Shown piece by piece: positions 49,640 through 57,177 of a stretch of 64,000 nt of DNA (position 1 is its first letter; every line of letters starts with the position of its first letter). The stretch lies in contig CAZRSF010000017.1 of assembly GCA_964602655.1 (NCBI GenBank), positions 1 through 64,000 of the forward strand. The letters run 5' to 3'. Position numbers and translations under genes: made by a program. Origin of the DNA: Moduliflexus sp964602655 (GTDB taxonomy: Bacteria; Moduliflexota; Moduliflexia; Moduliflexales; Moduliflexaceae). The notes under the pieces are model-generated. The model saw only the letters and a program-made list of their open reading frames with translations, did no database searches and was not told where the DNA came from.

Positions 49640-50449
49640 ATGAGGACGCATAACATCACCGAAATTCGCAGCGCGCAGAATCCCAAAATCAAATTCCTGA
49701 TGCAGCTCGATAAACCGCGAACGCGGCGAGACGAACATCTTTTTGTCATCGAAGGATTTCGGGAAATTCGGCTGGCGCAAGAGGCCGGATACGACATTCA
49801 GCAGGTCTTCTGGTGCCCGTCAATCGCCAGCCCGCATCCGATAGACGCCTTGATCGCGGCCTTGCCGGACAGCGTTGCGCTCTATGGGGTCAGCGGCGAC
49901 CTGTTCGCGAAAATCGCGTATCGGGAAAATGTGGATGGTTTGCTGGTCGTCGCGCGGACGCAGTCATTCGAGTTAGCGCAATTGCGCCTGCCGCCGAACC
50001 CGCTGCTTATCGTGCTGGAATCGGTCGAAAAACCGGGAAATCTTGGGGCGATTCTGCGCACCGCCGACGCCGCCCGCGCGGATGCCGTGCTGATCTGCGA
50101 TCCTCAGACTGATATATATAGCCCGAATGTCGTGCGGTCGAGCCTCGGCTGTCTCTTTTCGTGTCAGATTGCGGTAGATTCGTCTGCGAATGTTCTTGAA
50201 TTCTTACGCCAACGCAACATTCGGACGTACGCGGCGGCGCTGACCGCAGCACAGTGGTATCATCAGACTGATTTTACCTGCCCCAGCGCGATTGTCATGG
50301 GTGCGGAAGCATTCGGATTGAGTGATGTCTGGCTGCGCGGCGCGGATACGCAGATCAAAATTCCGATGCTCGGCAAAGTGGATTCCTTGAATGTCAGCGC
50401 ATCCACCGCGATTCTCGTGTATGAAGCCCGACGCCAACGCGGTTTTTGA
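49640..50449 (+). CDS. SpoU/TrmH-family RNA 2'-O-methyltransferase
   Basis: 269 residues. N-terminal RNA-binding domain (RSAQNPKIKFLMQLDKPRTR, DEHLFVIEGFREI) and a C-terminal SPOUT knot: LLIVLESVEKPGNLGAILRT (motif 1), VVRSSLGCLFSCQI, IVMGAEAFGLSDVWL (motif 2) and KIPMLGKVDSLNVSASTAIL (motif 3). SPOUT enzymes methylate 2'-OH of rRNA or tRNA using SAM; the exact target cannot be told from sequence. Ends at a type A palindrome shared with the convergent lytic transglycosylase gene. Confidence 0.92.
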   Translation: MRTHNITEIRSAQNPKIKFLMQLDKPRTRRDEHLFVIEGFREIRLAQEAGYDIQQVFWCPSIASPHPIDALIAALPDSVALYGVSGDLFAKIAYRENVDGLLVVARTQSFELAQLRLPPNPLLIVLESVEKPGNLGAILRTADAARADAVLICDPQTDIYSPNVVRSSLGCLFSCQIAVDSSANVLEFLRQRNIRTYAAALTAAQWYHQTDFTCPSAIVMGAEAFGLSDVWLRGADTQIKIPMLGKVDSLNVSASTAILVYEARRQRGF

Positions 50450-50457
50450 GCATCCAA

Positions 50458-50487
50458 GCCTGCCAGGGTTCGGAGCCCTGGCAGGGG
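50458..50487. terminator. Bidirectional hairpin from a type A palindrome
   Basis: cctgccagggtt / agccctggcagg around cgg, between convergent stop codons, followed by ggggttttcg. Confidence 0.6.
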
Positions 50488-50499
50488 GTTTTCGTGCGG

Positions 50500-51039
50500 T
50501 TATTCTGACGAGGCGATTGTTTCCTCGGCCTGAAGTCGTTTATACTCGGCGATGACCTGCTTGCCGTAGTACGTACTCCGGTTATAGCCCATGAGCGTCG
50601 CTTTCAGGCTGTTGGTTCGCGCAAATTTCCGCGCGAGGAAATAGGCGGCGGTTGCCAAGCTGTCATGCCGATTCAGCGGGTCTTTGATCTTATCTCCGTC
50701 GCCGTCCTGTCCATAGAGAAAAAACGTGGACGGCAGAATCTGCATGTAGCCCATTGCGCCAGCATACGACCCCTTAAAATCGGAGATCGGGCGCTGCGTG
50801 TGGCGAGCGATTTTTGCGAGGTACTTCAATTGCACAGCGTTTACCACCTCCGAAACTCGATACGTTCCGGTATATTTGCCTTCCCGCGTTTCAACGATGC
50901 TTACCGCGCGCAGCAAATGCGGCGAAATGCCATACTTACTGGCGACGGCATACAACTCAGCGTCTGTTTGCGCAAACGCCTCGACCGAAACAGCGATCAG
51001 GCAGAACCCTGTCATAAGGCACAGCATACATTTTTTCAT
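50500..51039 (-). CDS. Lytic transglycosylase (MltB/SLT_2-like), secreted
   Basis: 179 residues from MKKCMLCLMTG with ggaggg upstream; signal peptide about 1-23. The catalytic domain shows VASKYGISPHLLRAVSIVET, GSYAGAMGYMQILPSTFF and DGDGDKIKDPLNRHDSLATA followed by AYFLARKFARTNSLKATLMG YN, the SLT_2/MltB pattern (E in SIVET, YMQ, AYFL). Such enzymes cleave peptidoglycan to 1,6-anhydro products during growth and recycling. Stands alone on the minus strand. Confidence 0.85.
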   Translation of the reverse strand: MKKCMLCLMTGFCLIAVSVEAFAQTDAELYAVASKYGISPHLLRAVSIVETREGKYTGTYRVSEVVNAVQLKYLAKIARHTQRPISDFKGSYAGAMGYMQILPSTFFLYGQDGDGDKIKDPLNRHDSLATAAYFLARKFARTNSLKATLMGYNRSTYYGKQVIAEYKRLQAEETIASSE

Positions 51040-51458
51040 TTGGCGTCCCTCCATGGCAGCCGCGCGGATGTATTGACCGAACAACTGCCCCCCTCCATGT
51101 GATATTATAAGAAGTGAGTACGGTCGAACTTTTTCGCCATTGTATCCTCCAGTAAAAAGGTGATTGATGCCTGAATATGGACGTGTCAGCCCTTTCCGCA
51201 AAAAGGGCTGACATTATGACAGAACAAAGAGGATTACGTTAAAAAAATTAGGAAGGATTTCTGAAAACAGAGGAAACAGCCGAACGCCTCTCTGACTGTA
51301 CTTTTGCCGACGTCTGACGCGGGGCAGCCTCAGCGTCTCTTGCGCAACATCGAAACGCCACTGAATTTTATTCCGCGCCCTCTGCGAAGTCGTCTGCAAG
51401 CGCATCGTTAGGAATAGTCTCGCCCCCTGAGACTCCTTTCGTTATCCGAATTGATGTA
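51040..51458. other. Gene-poor region upstream of the transglycosylase
   Basis: 419 nt with no supported gene. A hairpin tgtcagcccttt / aaagggctgaca lies at 51184-51213. A 63-residue minus-strand frame (51214-51405) is rich in Arg/Gln but has no recognisable domain or ribosome-binding site. Confidence 0.45.
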
Positions 51459-51980
51459 TTAATCTGGTTGAATCACTCCATAGCTACCAAGTTGTTCCAA
51501 TGGTATTGATGGCCATCTTACTGGTAGTTCTAAATTCGTGATGTGATCTGTAATTTCCAATGGCCTTTTCTCAAAAAAGAATTGTTCTGTTTGAGCAAAT
51601 ACGTTATTTGAATTTTTTCTAAAAAGGATCGCTCGTATTTGTACATAATAGTATCCAGGCTTTTTTGTAAACGTATACGGAATCACGTTTTGATGTTCTG
51701 TTCTTTCACGGTCTAAATTGACAGTATCCATAATTTCATACGTATCTTTGATATATTGTTCCTCTGGATATGTTCCATGCGGAGGAGGATCATCTTTCCT
51801 CTTGACCGGAAAGAATGCTAAACTGACGATCATTCCATAATTATGTGGAACGTCTTCAATAACAACGTTTCCAGTGATTGTTTTTTCCTGATGAAACCAC
51901 CCCATAATTTTCTTATTCCTCTCCTCACATGCGGTGAATAGCATTACACATGAAATAATAATACATGCTAATTTTCTCAA
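51459..51980 (-). CDS. Lipoprotein of unknown function
   Basis: 173 residues from a TTG with gggag upstream. Lipobox MLFTAC at about residue 18 makes it a lipid-anchored envelope protein. The mature part starts with a beta-rich stretch (KTITGNVVIEDVPHNYGMIV), a pattern resembling carboxypeptidase-regulatory-like domains, and then continues (PPHGTYPEEQYIKDTYEIMD; IPYTFTKKPGYYYVQIRAIL), consistent with a small beta sandwich. No family named. Minus strand, 122 nt from the beta-barrel gene. Confidence 0.75.
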   Translation of the reverse strand: MRKLACIIISCVMLFTACEERNKKIMGWFHQEKTITGNVVIEDVPHNYGMIVSLAFFPVKRKDDPPPHGTYPEEQYIKDTYEIMDTVNLDRERTEHQNVIPYTFTKKPGYYYVQIRAILFRKNSNNVFAQTEQFFFEKRPLEITDHITNLELPVRWPSIPLEQLGSYGVIQPD

Positions 51981-52102
51981 AGCACTCCCTTTTTATATGT
52001 GCGCTTTCCTAACAAGAGACGCTACTAACTTTCAATCAAACGTAATGGCGCAATGGAGTCAGCGTATTGTCAGTCATGAGGTTGTTCCTGTCGTTCTTTA
52101 TT

Positions 52103-53101
52103 TCAAAAACTCACGCCGACCGTCGCGCCGAAATACATCTGGCGTCCTTCGACGGTCAAATCAATCCCGGTTGCGCCGCGTCCCTCGTCCTCGCCACCGT
52201 AAAAGGATTGCGTCTGATCCCCTTCGAGATCGTAGGCGGCATAATTCGCCAGCACGGAAAGCGACCGGTTCGGCGTGATATGCCAACGAAGATCGCCGCC
52301 GATAGCCCAAAACATTCCATCGGTCTCCCCTGTGCTTAATTTCTGACGCAGCAGATGATCATCTTCATCTTTGCATGTTGCAATCGGGCTGAAAAGGCCA
52401 TAGGCATTGACATCAACGGCGCTATTCGGCACACTGGAAGAAAAAGCGACTCCGACATACGGCACATCTATTTTTTGCTGATACGTAATGCCGGTTCCCG
52501 GCAATTGCCCCTGATAAAATTCATCAGGATCAATTGTCCATTGCTCTCCGTTTTTAGCCTCCCAATCCCATTGTGTGTAAGAAAATCCTAACAGAACTCC
52601 CAAAGACATTGTTTCATTTGAGGGAAGCGCGGAGAGAATATCGTACCGCACATTGATATCAAAATGCTTTCCGTCCACAGACGAATCCGACTCAGAATAG
52701 ATTGCCTTTTGGCTGCCGTAATAGCCATACAGCCAATCGCTATCCTTCATCGTACCGGTCTGATCATACACTGAAACCCAGCCTCCAGCGCTGAGCGTAA
52801 AACGATTTAATGGGTGGAACGACCCAACACCACCAATGTAAAGAGTTCCGTCTAACGGCCATTCCAATTCGCTTTTCCATCCCCCATCCTGTTTTCCTTC
52901 GATAGTATAGGTCATCTGGCCGAATTCGACAAATGAAGAGAGCCCTAAGAAGAATCCTGACGTCGTTCCTTCCTCTTCGAACAAAGATGATGCGCTCACC
53001 GGCGGAATGGAGGCGATCTGTCCCCAACTTACGGCAGGAAAAAATAAAGAAATGAGCACAAGAATCCCGCCTGCTTGACATTGTCTGAAAATTCGCTGCA
53101 T
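52103..53101 (-). CDS. Outer-membrane beta-barrel protein, possibly omptin-like
   Basis: 332 residues with aaggag upstream and a signal peptide (about 1-27). From residue 45 on, alternating aromatic/polar strands run to the end (SSFVEFGQMTYTIEG; LYIGGVGSFHPLNRFTLSAG; GWVSVYDQTGTMKDSDWLYG), and the C-terminus ends in an aromatic residue (GVSF), as outer-membrane barrels do. Some segments (SELEWPLD; MKDSDWL) recall omptin-type and related barrels, but omptin catalytic Asp/His pairs could not be placed with confidence. Likely an outer-membrane protein of unknown activity. Confidence 0.7.
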   Translation of the reverse strand: MQRIFRQCQAGGILVLISLFFPAVSWGQIASIPPVSASSLFEEEGTTSGFFLGLSSFVEFGQMTYTIEGKQDGGWKSELEWPLDGTLYIGGVGSFHPLNRFTLSAGGWVSVYDQTGTMKDSDWLYGYYGSQKAIYSESDSSVDGKHFDINVRYDILSALPSNETMSLGVLLGFSYTQWDWEAKNGEQWTIDPDEFYQGQLPGTGITYQQKIDVPYVGVAFSSSVPNSAVDVNAYGLFSPIATCKDEDDHLLRQKLSTGETDGMFWAIGGDLRWHITPNRSLSVLANYAAYDLEGDQTQSFYGGEDEGRGATGIDLTVEGRQMYFGATVGVSF

Positions 53102-53434
53102 AATGATGATACTCCTTTAAAATAATTGAAATAATGATGACACGATGAGGAAAGGTCGCGTCAAAAAAACGTATGCCTTGCCTATATCCGATCAAAAAAA
53201 TTGTCAAGAAAAAGCCTTCTCGTCTTGAATTCCATACGATCTCGAATGGGCAGACGATAAAAAAACATGGAGCACTCAGATTTTTATTGACGTAAAAAGC
53301 GTTATCCTTACTTAAAATAACAGTGTGACATGTCTGTTGCGTTCATGCCGATACGCTCATTTTTTGGATAATAACAATTATAACGGAATGTATCGTTCCG
53401 CATTGGTAACAATGGCGGATGGGTACCATTGCAA
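53102..53434. promoter_or_regulatory. Divergent regulatory region upstream of tupA
   Basis: About 330 nt between the beta-barrel gene and tupA. Two palindromes precede the tupA start: cggaa-tgtatcg-ttccg (53384-53400), and an imperfect hairpin gcattggtaac...ggtaccattgc (53400-53432) just before the ATG. A TTGACG at 53287-53292 has no -10 box at good spacing. Either palindrome could be an oxyanion-responsive operator. Confidence 0.4.
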
Positions 53435-54262
53435 ATGAAACAACGCTTATTAGGATTATGGTTCTGTTGTCTGCTTCTGTTGTTTTCTGTGTCTTCGGGA
53501 ATGGCTCAGGAAGCGCAGGAACGGCTGAAAATGTCCACCACCACCAGCACGGAAAATTCCGGGCTGCTCACCGTCCTGCTCCCGCCGTTCGAACAGGCGT
53601 TTAACGTCAAAGTGGACGTGGTGTCTGTCGGCACGGGCAAGGCCATCGAACTTGGCGTCAATGGCGATGTGGACGTGGTGTTCGTTCATGCGCGGGAAGC
53701 GGAAGACAAATTTGTCGCCGATGGCGGCGGCGTCAACCGGCGCGACGTGATGTATAATGACTTCGTGATTTTGGGGACGGAGAATGATCCGGCAGGCGTG
53801 AAACAGGCGAAAACTGCGGACGAAGCGTTGAAAAAAATCGCCGATGCGCAGGCCACATTTATTTCACGCGGCGACAAATCCGGCACACACATGAAAGAGT
53901 TGGAAGTCTGGCAAAAAAGCGGCATCACGCCGCAAGGAACGTGGTATATGGAAGCGGGACAGGGCATGGGGGCGGTGCTGACGATGGCGAACGACAAACA
54001 AGCCTACACGCTCTCGGATCGCGGCACATATTTGGCCTTCACGGAGAAAACTTCGCTCAAAGTCGTATCTGAAGGCGATCCGGCGCTCTATAATCCGTAT
54101 GGGATTATCGCGGTGAATCCGGCGAAATTCCCGCAAGCCAATTATGTGAAAGCGATGGCGTTGATTGGCTGGGTTACGTCGCCAGAAGGTCAAAAAATTA
54201 TCCGTGAATTCGGCAAAGACAAATTTGGCGAGCCGTTGTTTTATCCGTTGGCAATTCAGTAG
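53435..54262 (+). CDS. tupA: Tungstate ABC transporter substrate-binding protein TupA
   Basis: 275 residues from an ATG (a TTG two codons earlier is possible). Signal peptide about 1-22. The mature N-terminus (TTTSTENSGLLTVLLPPFEQ) is the TupA hallmark that binds tungstate. Further TupA features: GVNGDVDVVFVHAREAED, DFVILGTENDPA, DKSGTHMKELEVWQKS and GMGAVLTMANDKQAYTLSDR. TupA proteins bind tungstate with very high affinity and show that the organism uses tungstoenzymes, typical of strict anaerobes. First gene of tupABC. Confidence 0.95.
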   Translation: MKQRLLGLWFCCLLLLFSVSSGMAQEAQERLKMSTTTSTENSGLLTVLLPPFEQAFNVKVDVVSVGTGKAIELGVNGDVDVVFVHAREAEDKFVADGGGVNRRDVMYNDFVILGTENDPAGVKQAKTADEALKKIADAQATFISRGDKSGTHMKELEVWQKSGITPQGTWYMEAGQGMGAVLTMANDKQAYTLSDRGTYLAFTEKTSLKVVSEGDPALYNPYGIIAVNPAKFPQANYVKAMALIGWVTSPEGQKIIREFGKDKFGEPLFYPLAIQ

Positions 54263-54268
54263 GAACAG

Positions 54269-54301
54269 AACCCTGCCAGGGTTTCGAACCCTGGCAGGGT
54301 T
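54269..54301. repeat. 33-nt palindrome (type A) between tupA and tupB
   Basis: Arms aaccctgccagggtt and aaccctggcagggtt around tcg; perfect. Confidence 0.93.
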
Positions 54302-54312
54302 GGGCATCACCG

Positions 54313-55002
54313 ATGACATTTCTGCTTGACGCCTTTTACGAAGCGATTCATCTGATTCTCACGTTTGACCCGGAAGTGCTGAACATTGCCGCAACTTCTG
54401 TGCGTGTGTCCAGCGTGGCGATCTTTTTCGCGTCATTAACTGCCGTTCCGCTCGGATTCATCGTGGGAATCACTCAATTTTACGGGCGTGGAGCGCTGCT
54501 GACGTTGTTGAATACCAGCATGGCCATTCCGACGGTCGTCATCGGTTTGTTAGGGTACGCGCTCATCTCGCGGCAGGGCGTGTTTGGAGAATTCAATCTG
54601 CTTTTCACGCCAAGCGCGATGATCTTCGGGCAATACATTCTGGCCGTGCCGACGATCATGGCGTTGACCATTTCCGCCACTCAAAGCGTTGACCCGCGTA
54701 TCAGAAAAACAGCGGTCGTTCTCGGCGCGAATTCATTCCAGGCGGCTATAACGATTTTGCTGGAAGCGCGCTTCGCTGTCATGGCGGCCATTATCACCGG
54801 CTTCGGGCGTATCGTCGGCGAGGTCGGCGCATCCATGATGCTTGGCGGAAATATCAAAGGGTTTACCAGAAATCTTGCGACCGCGATTGCGCTTGAAACC
54901 AGCAAAGGCGAATTCGGGTTCGGATTGGCGCTCGGCATGATTTTGCTGGCGATTGCGCTATTTATCAACATGCTGCTGCGTTTTTTTCAACACAAAGCCT
55001 GA
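54313..55002 (+). CDS. tupB: Tungstate ABC transporter permease TupB
   Basis: 229 residues, an inner-membrane permease with about five helices of the ABC-2/PstA type: VSSVAIFFASLTAVPLGFIV, NTSMAIPTVVIGLLGYALIS, AVPTIMALTISATQSVDPRI, and the coupling segment VEVGASMMLGGNIKG. Between TupA and TupC, it completes a tungstate-specific uptake system. Confidence 0.94.
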   Translation: MTFLLDAFYEAIHLILTFDPEVLNIAATSVRVSSVAIFFASLTAVPLGFIVGITQFYGRGALLTLLNTSMAIPTVVIGLLGYALISRQGVFGEFNLLFTPSAMIFGQYILAVPTIMALTISATQSVDPRIRKTAVVLGANSFQAAITILLEARFAVMAAIITGFGRIVGEVGASMMLGGNIKGFTRNLATAIALETSKGEFGFGLALGMILLAIALFINMLLRFFQHKA

Positions 55003-55004
55003 AA

Positions 55005-55037
55005 AGCTGTCAGACACGTCTGAAGTGTCTGACAGCT
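55005..55037. repeat. 33-nt palindrome (type C) between tupB and tupC
   Basis: Arms agctgtcagacacgt and aagtgtctgacagct around ctg (one mismatch near the centre). Confidence 0.92.
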
Positions 55038-55045
55038 AAGTCGTT

Positions 55046-56074
55046 ATGATGACTTCACAGACGCCTCCAATCTTCGAGATCGAACGCCTCCACCATGCGT
55101 ATGATGCGCTCGCCGCTCCGCTGCTCGACATTCCGAATTTGCAAATCTTTCCGGGCAGCATCACCTGTTTTTACGGTCCGAATGGCTCAGGGAAAACCAC
55201 GTTATTCGAACTGCTCACCCTGATGCGCCGCCCACAGCAAGGGCGCATTCTGTTTCAGCAGCAAGAAATTTTCCCAAGACGGGACGGCGTGGCTGCCCTT
55301 CGCACGAATGCAACCCTGGTGTATCAAGACCCGCTTTTATTCGATACGACTGTCGAGCGGAACGTGGATTACGGTTTGCGGATGCGGGGTTTGAAACGAA
55401 ATCTGCGCAAACAGCGTGTAGAAGAAGCGTTACAACTTGTCGGATTAGAAGGCTTCCAGCCTCGCAAAGCCCGTCAGCTTTCCGGCGGTGAACGCCAGCG
55501 CGTGGCATTGGCGAGAGCGTTAGCCCTGCATCCCTCCGCGCTGCTGTTAGATGAATTTTCCGCGAATGTTGACGAAAAACACCGCGCCCAGCTTGAAACA
55601 ATTATCCGCCAGATTCGCGAACGCTTCGGCACGACGATTCTGCTGACCACGCACTACCTGGATCAGGCGTATCGCGTGGCGGATGAGGTACTGCATCTCA
55701 TGAATGGCCGCCTGACTGCGTCCGCGCTGACAAATGTGTTTCGCGGCGTGATTTCGCAAGAACACGGCCACGCGCATTTTTCGAACGGGCGGATTGATTT
55801 TGATGTCGTTTCGCCGCATGACGGCGCGGCGACGGTCGCGATTCCTGCCAACACGATAGTCGTGTCGCCGCATTCATTGGAATCGAGCATGAGGAACGCA
55901 CTCTGCGGCAAAATTACGCATTTGATTGATGGCGGCCATTCCGTGCATTTGAAAGTGGCTGCCGGAGAAACCCTTGATGTGACGCTGACCAAAGAATCCT
56001 ATCATGACTTGCGCCTGCATCCCGGCATGGAGGTCTATCTTTATTTCAAAGCGACGGCGGTGGAAGTACTGTAA
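55046..56074 (+). CDS. tupC: Tungstate ABC transporter ATP-binding protein TupC
   Basis: 342 residues: an ABC ATPase with Walker A FYGPNGSGKTTLFELLTLMR, signature LSGGERQRVALARALALHPS and Walker B ALLLDEFSANVD (H-loop TTHYLD). The C-terminal ~80 residues (ITHLIDGGHSVHLKVAAGET; GMEVYLYFKATAVEVL) form a Mop/TOBE-like oxyanion-binding domain that senses substrate. Together with TupA and TupB it forms the complete tungstate transporter. Confidence 0.94.
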   Translation: MMTSQTPPIFEIERLHHAYDALAAPLLDIPNLQIFPGSITCFYGPNGSGKTTLFELLTLMRRPQQGRILFQQQEIFPRRDGVAALRTNATLVYQDPLLFDTTVERNVDYGLRMRGLKRNLRKQRVEEALQLVGLEGFQPRKARQLSGGERQRVALARALALHPSALLLDEFSANVDEKHRAQLETIIRQIRERFGTTILLTTHYLDQAYRVADEVLHLMNGRLTASALTNVFRGVISQEHGHAHFSNGRIDFDVVSPHDGAATVAIPANTIVVSPHSLESSMRNALCGKITHLIDGGHSVHLKVAAGETLDVTLTKESYHDLRLHPGMEVYLYFKATAVEVL

Positions 56075-56114
56075 TGCCAATGATGTTCGAAACGATTATT
56101 ATGAAGTGATTCGA

Positions 56115-56139
56115 GGGTCGTTTAATTGAACGCCCCTAC
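56115..56139. repeat. Altered copy of the gtaggggcgttcaatt palindrome
   Basis: gggtcgtttaattgaacgcccctac, followed by an overlapping cgcccctac-aggggcg (56131-56146); near the 3' end of the mutarotase-like gene. Confidence 0.65.
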
Positions 56140-56173
56140 AGGGGCGTCTCTACGGAGAGATAATGGCATTATT

Positions 56174-57127
56174 TTACCGCTCAATGCACTCTTTGACGGC
56201 GAGGCGCAGAAACCAGGTCTGTTTGCCATGCGGCGGGAGCGTGCTGGACATGTTTCGGGCTTTCGACAGATCAGGCTGATCCATCGCGGCGGTGGCCGGT
56301 TCGAGAGCGACGTTATACTGATGCTCCCACCAGCCTTGATTGAACCAGACGCCGAGATAACGGACAACATCCGGTGGAAAATTGAGATGAAGCGAAAGAT
56401 TCCTGCCCGGATCGCTCAATCCGCACCATCCCTCCGACATCGGCGCGGCGAAATAGTATTTCTGGCGTCCCAGGCCATCTGGCGCGGCGAGCGTGGCGAG
56501 ATCAACGACGCGGCCATCTTCAAGCGTCGCGTTAGGAAAATCGTACTCGCGTCCATATTCCCGCAGCGGTTCGCCGGAATAGGCATTCAGAATCTTCGCC
56601 ATCGCCGGAGGCAGCAGCAGGCGCGTCCCCGGCGTGAGGTTGAACAACGGGTGCGCTGCCCAGAGGTAATCTAACGGAAAGGGTGAAAGATTGGCTGCGG
56701 CATACGCGATTTCCAGAACGTTGTCGTTCAGGGAGACCGTTTTTTCGAGCAGATACGGCAAGCGGACGCCATTGACCCACAAACGCAAACGTTCTCCAGC
56801 GATTTCATAATGCCAGGGGAGCGACCAGACTTCGCCATGATCCGGCAGCAGCGTACCGTCCCAGACGCCGCCCGCATAACGGCAGGCGTTGATCGTCGGG
56901 AACATTTCGTCGAACCCGAAAGACTGTGTCCTGCCGAATGGCTGACCGTATTCGGATTTCGGGAATTTCGCGTCCGATTCCTGCCAGAGCAATTCGGCCT
57001 CACGCGGCTTATAGACGAGCGAAGCGATTTTGGAACCCCATTGCGGCAGAATCGTGGCGCGAAGTTCGGAATTCTCCAGCACGATGCCGTCAACGTCTTT
57101 ATAGGTTCCGTAGGAAATTTTGCACAT
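56174..57127 (-). CDS. Galactose-mutarotase-like (aldose 1-epimerase superfamily) protein
   Basis: 317 residues. The fold shows as LPQWGSKIASLVYKPREAEL, GGVWDGTLLPDHGEVWSLPW with the catalytic-like His, DYLWAAHPLFNLTPG and a C-terminal Glu region (VALEPATAAMDQPDLSK). Aldose 1-epimerases interconvert alpha and beta sugar anomers; this protein lacks a clear full active-site set and sits with DUF5107, which shares the fold. It is the last gene of the sugar ABC operon on the minus strand, so it may adjust the anomeric state of the imported sugar. Confidence 0.8.
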   Translation of the reverse strand: MCKISYGTYKDVDGIVLENSELRATILPQWGSKIASLVYKPREAELLWQESDAKFPKSEYGQPFGRTQSFGFDEMFPTINACRYAGGVWDGTLLPDHGEVWSLPWHYEIAGERLRLWVNGVRLPYLLEKTVSLNDNVLEIAYAAANLSPFPLDYLWAAHPLFNLTPGTRLLLPPAMAKILNAYSGEPLREYGREYDFPNATLEDGRVVDLATLAAPDGLGRQKYYFAAPMSEGWCGLSDPGRNLSLHLNFPPDVVRYLGVWFNQGWWEHQYNVALEPATAAMDQPDLSKARNMSSTLPPHGKQTWFLRLAVKECIER

Positions 57128-57138
57128 GAGATAAACTT

Positions 57139-57171
57139 AACCCTGCCAGGGTTTTGAACCCTGGCAGGGTT
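57139..57171. repeat. 33-nt palindrome (type A) in the DUF5107-mutarotase gap
   Basis: Arms aaccctgccagggtt and aaccctggcagggtt around ttg. Confidence 0.93.
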
Positions 57172-57177
57172 GATGAA

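Noticed and set aside
51214..51405. 63-residue minus-strand frame as a gene
   Set aside because: No ribosome-binding site or domain; could be a remnant of a repeated sequence.
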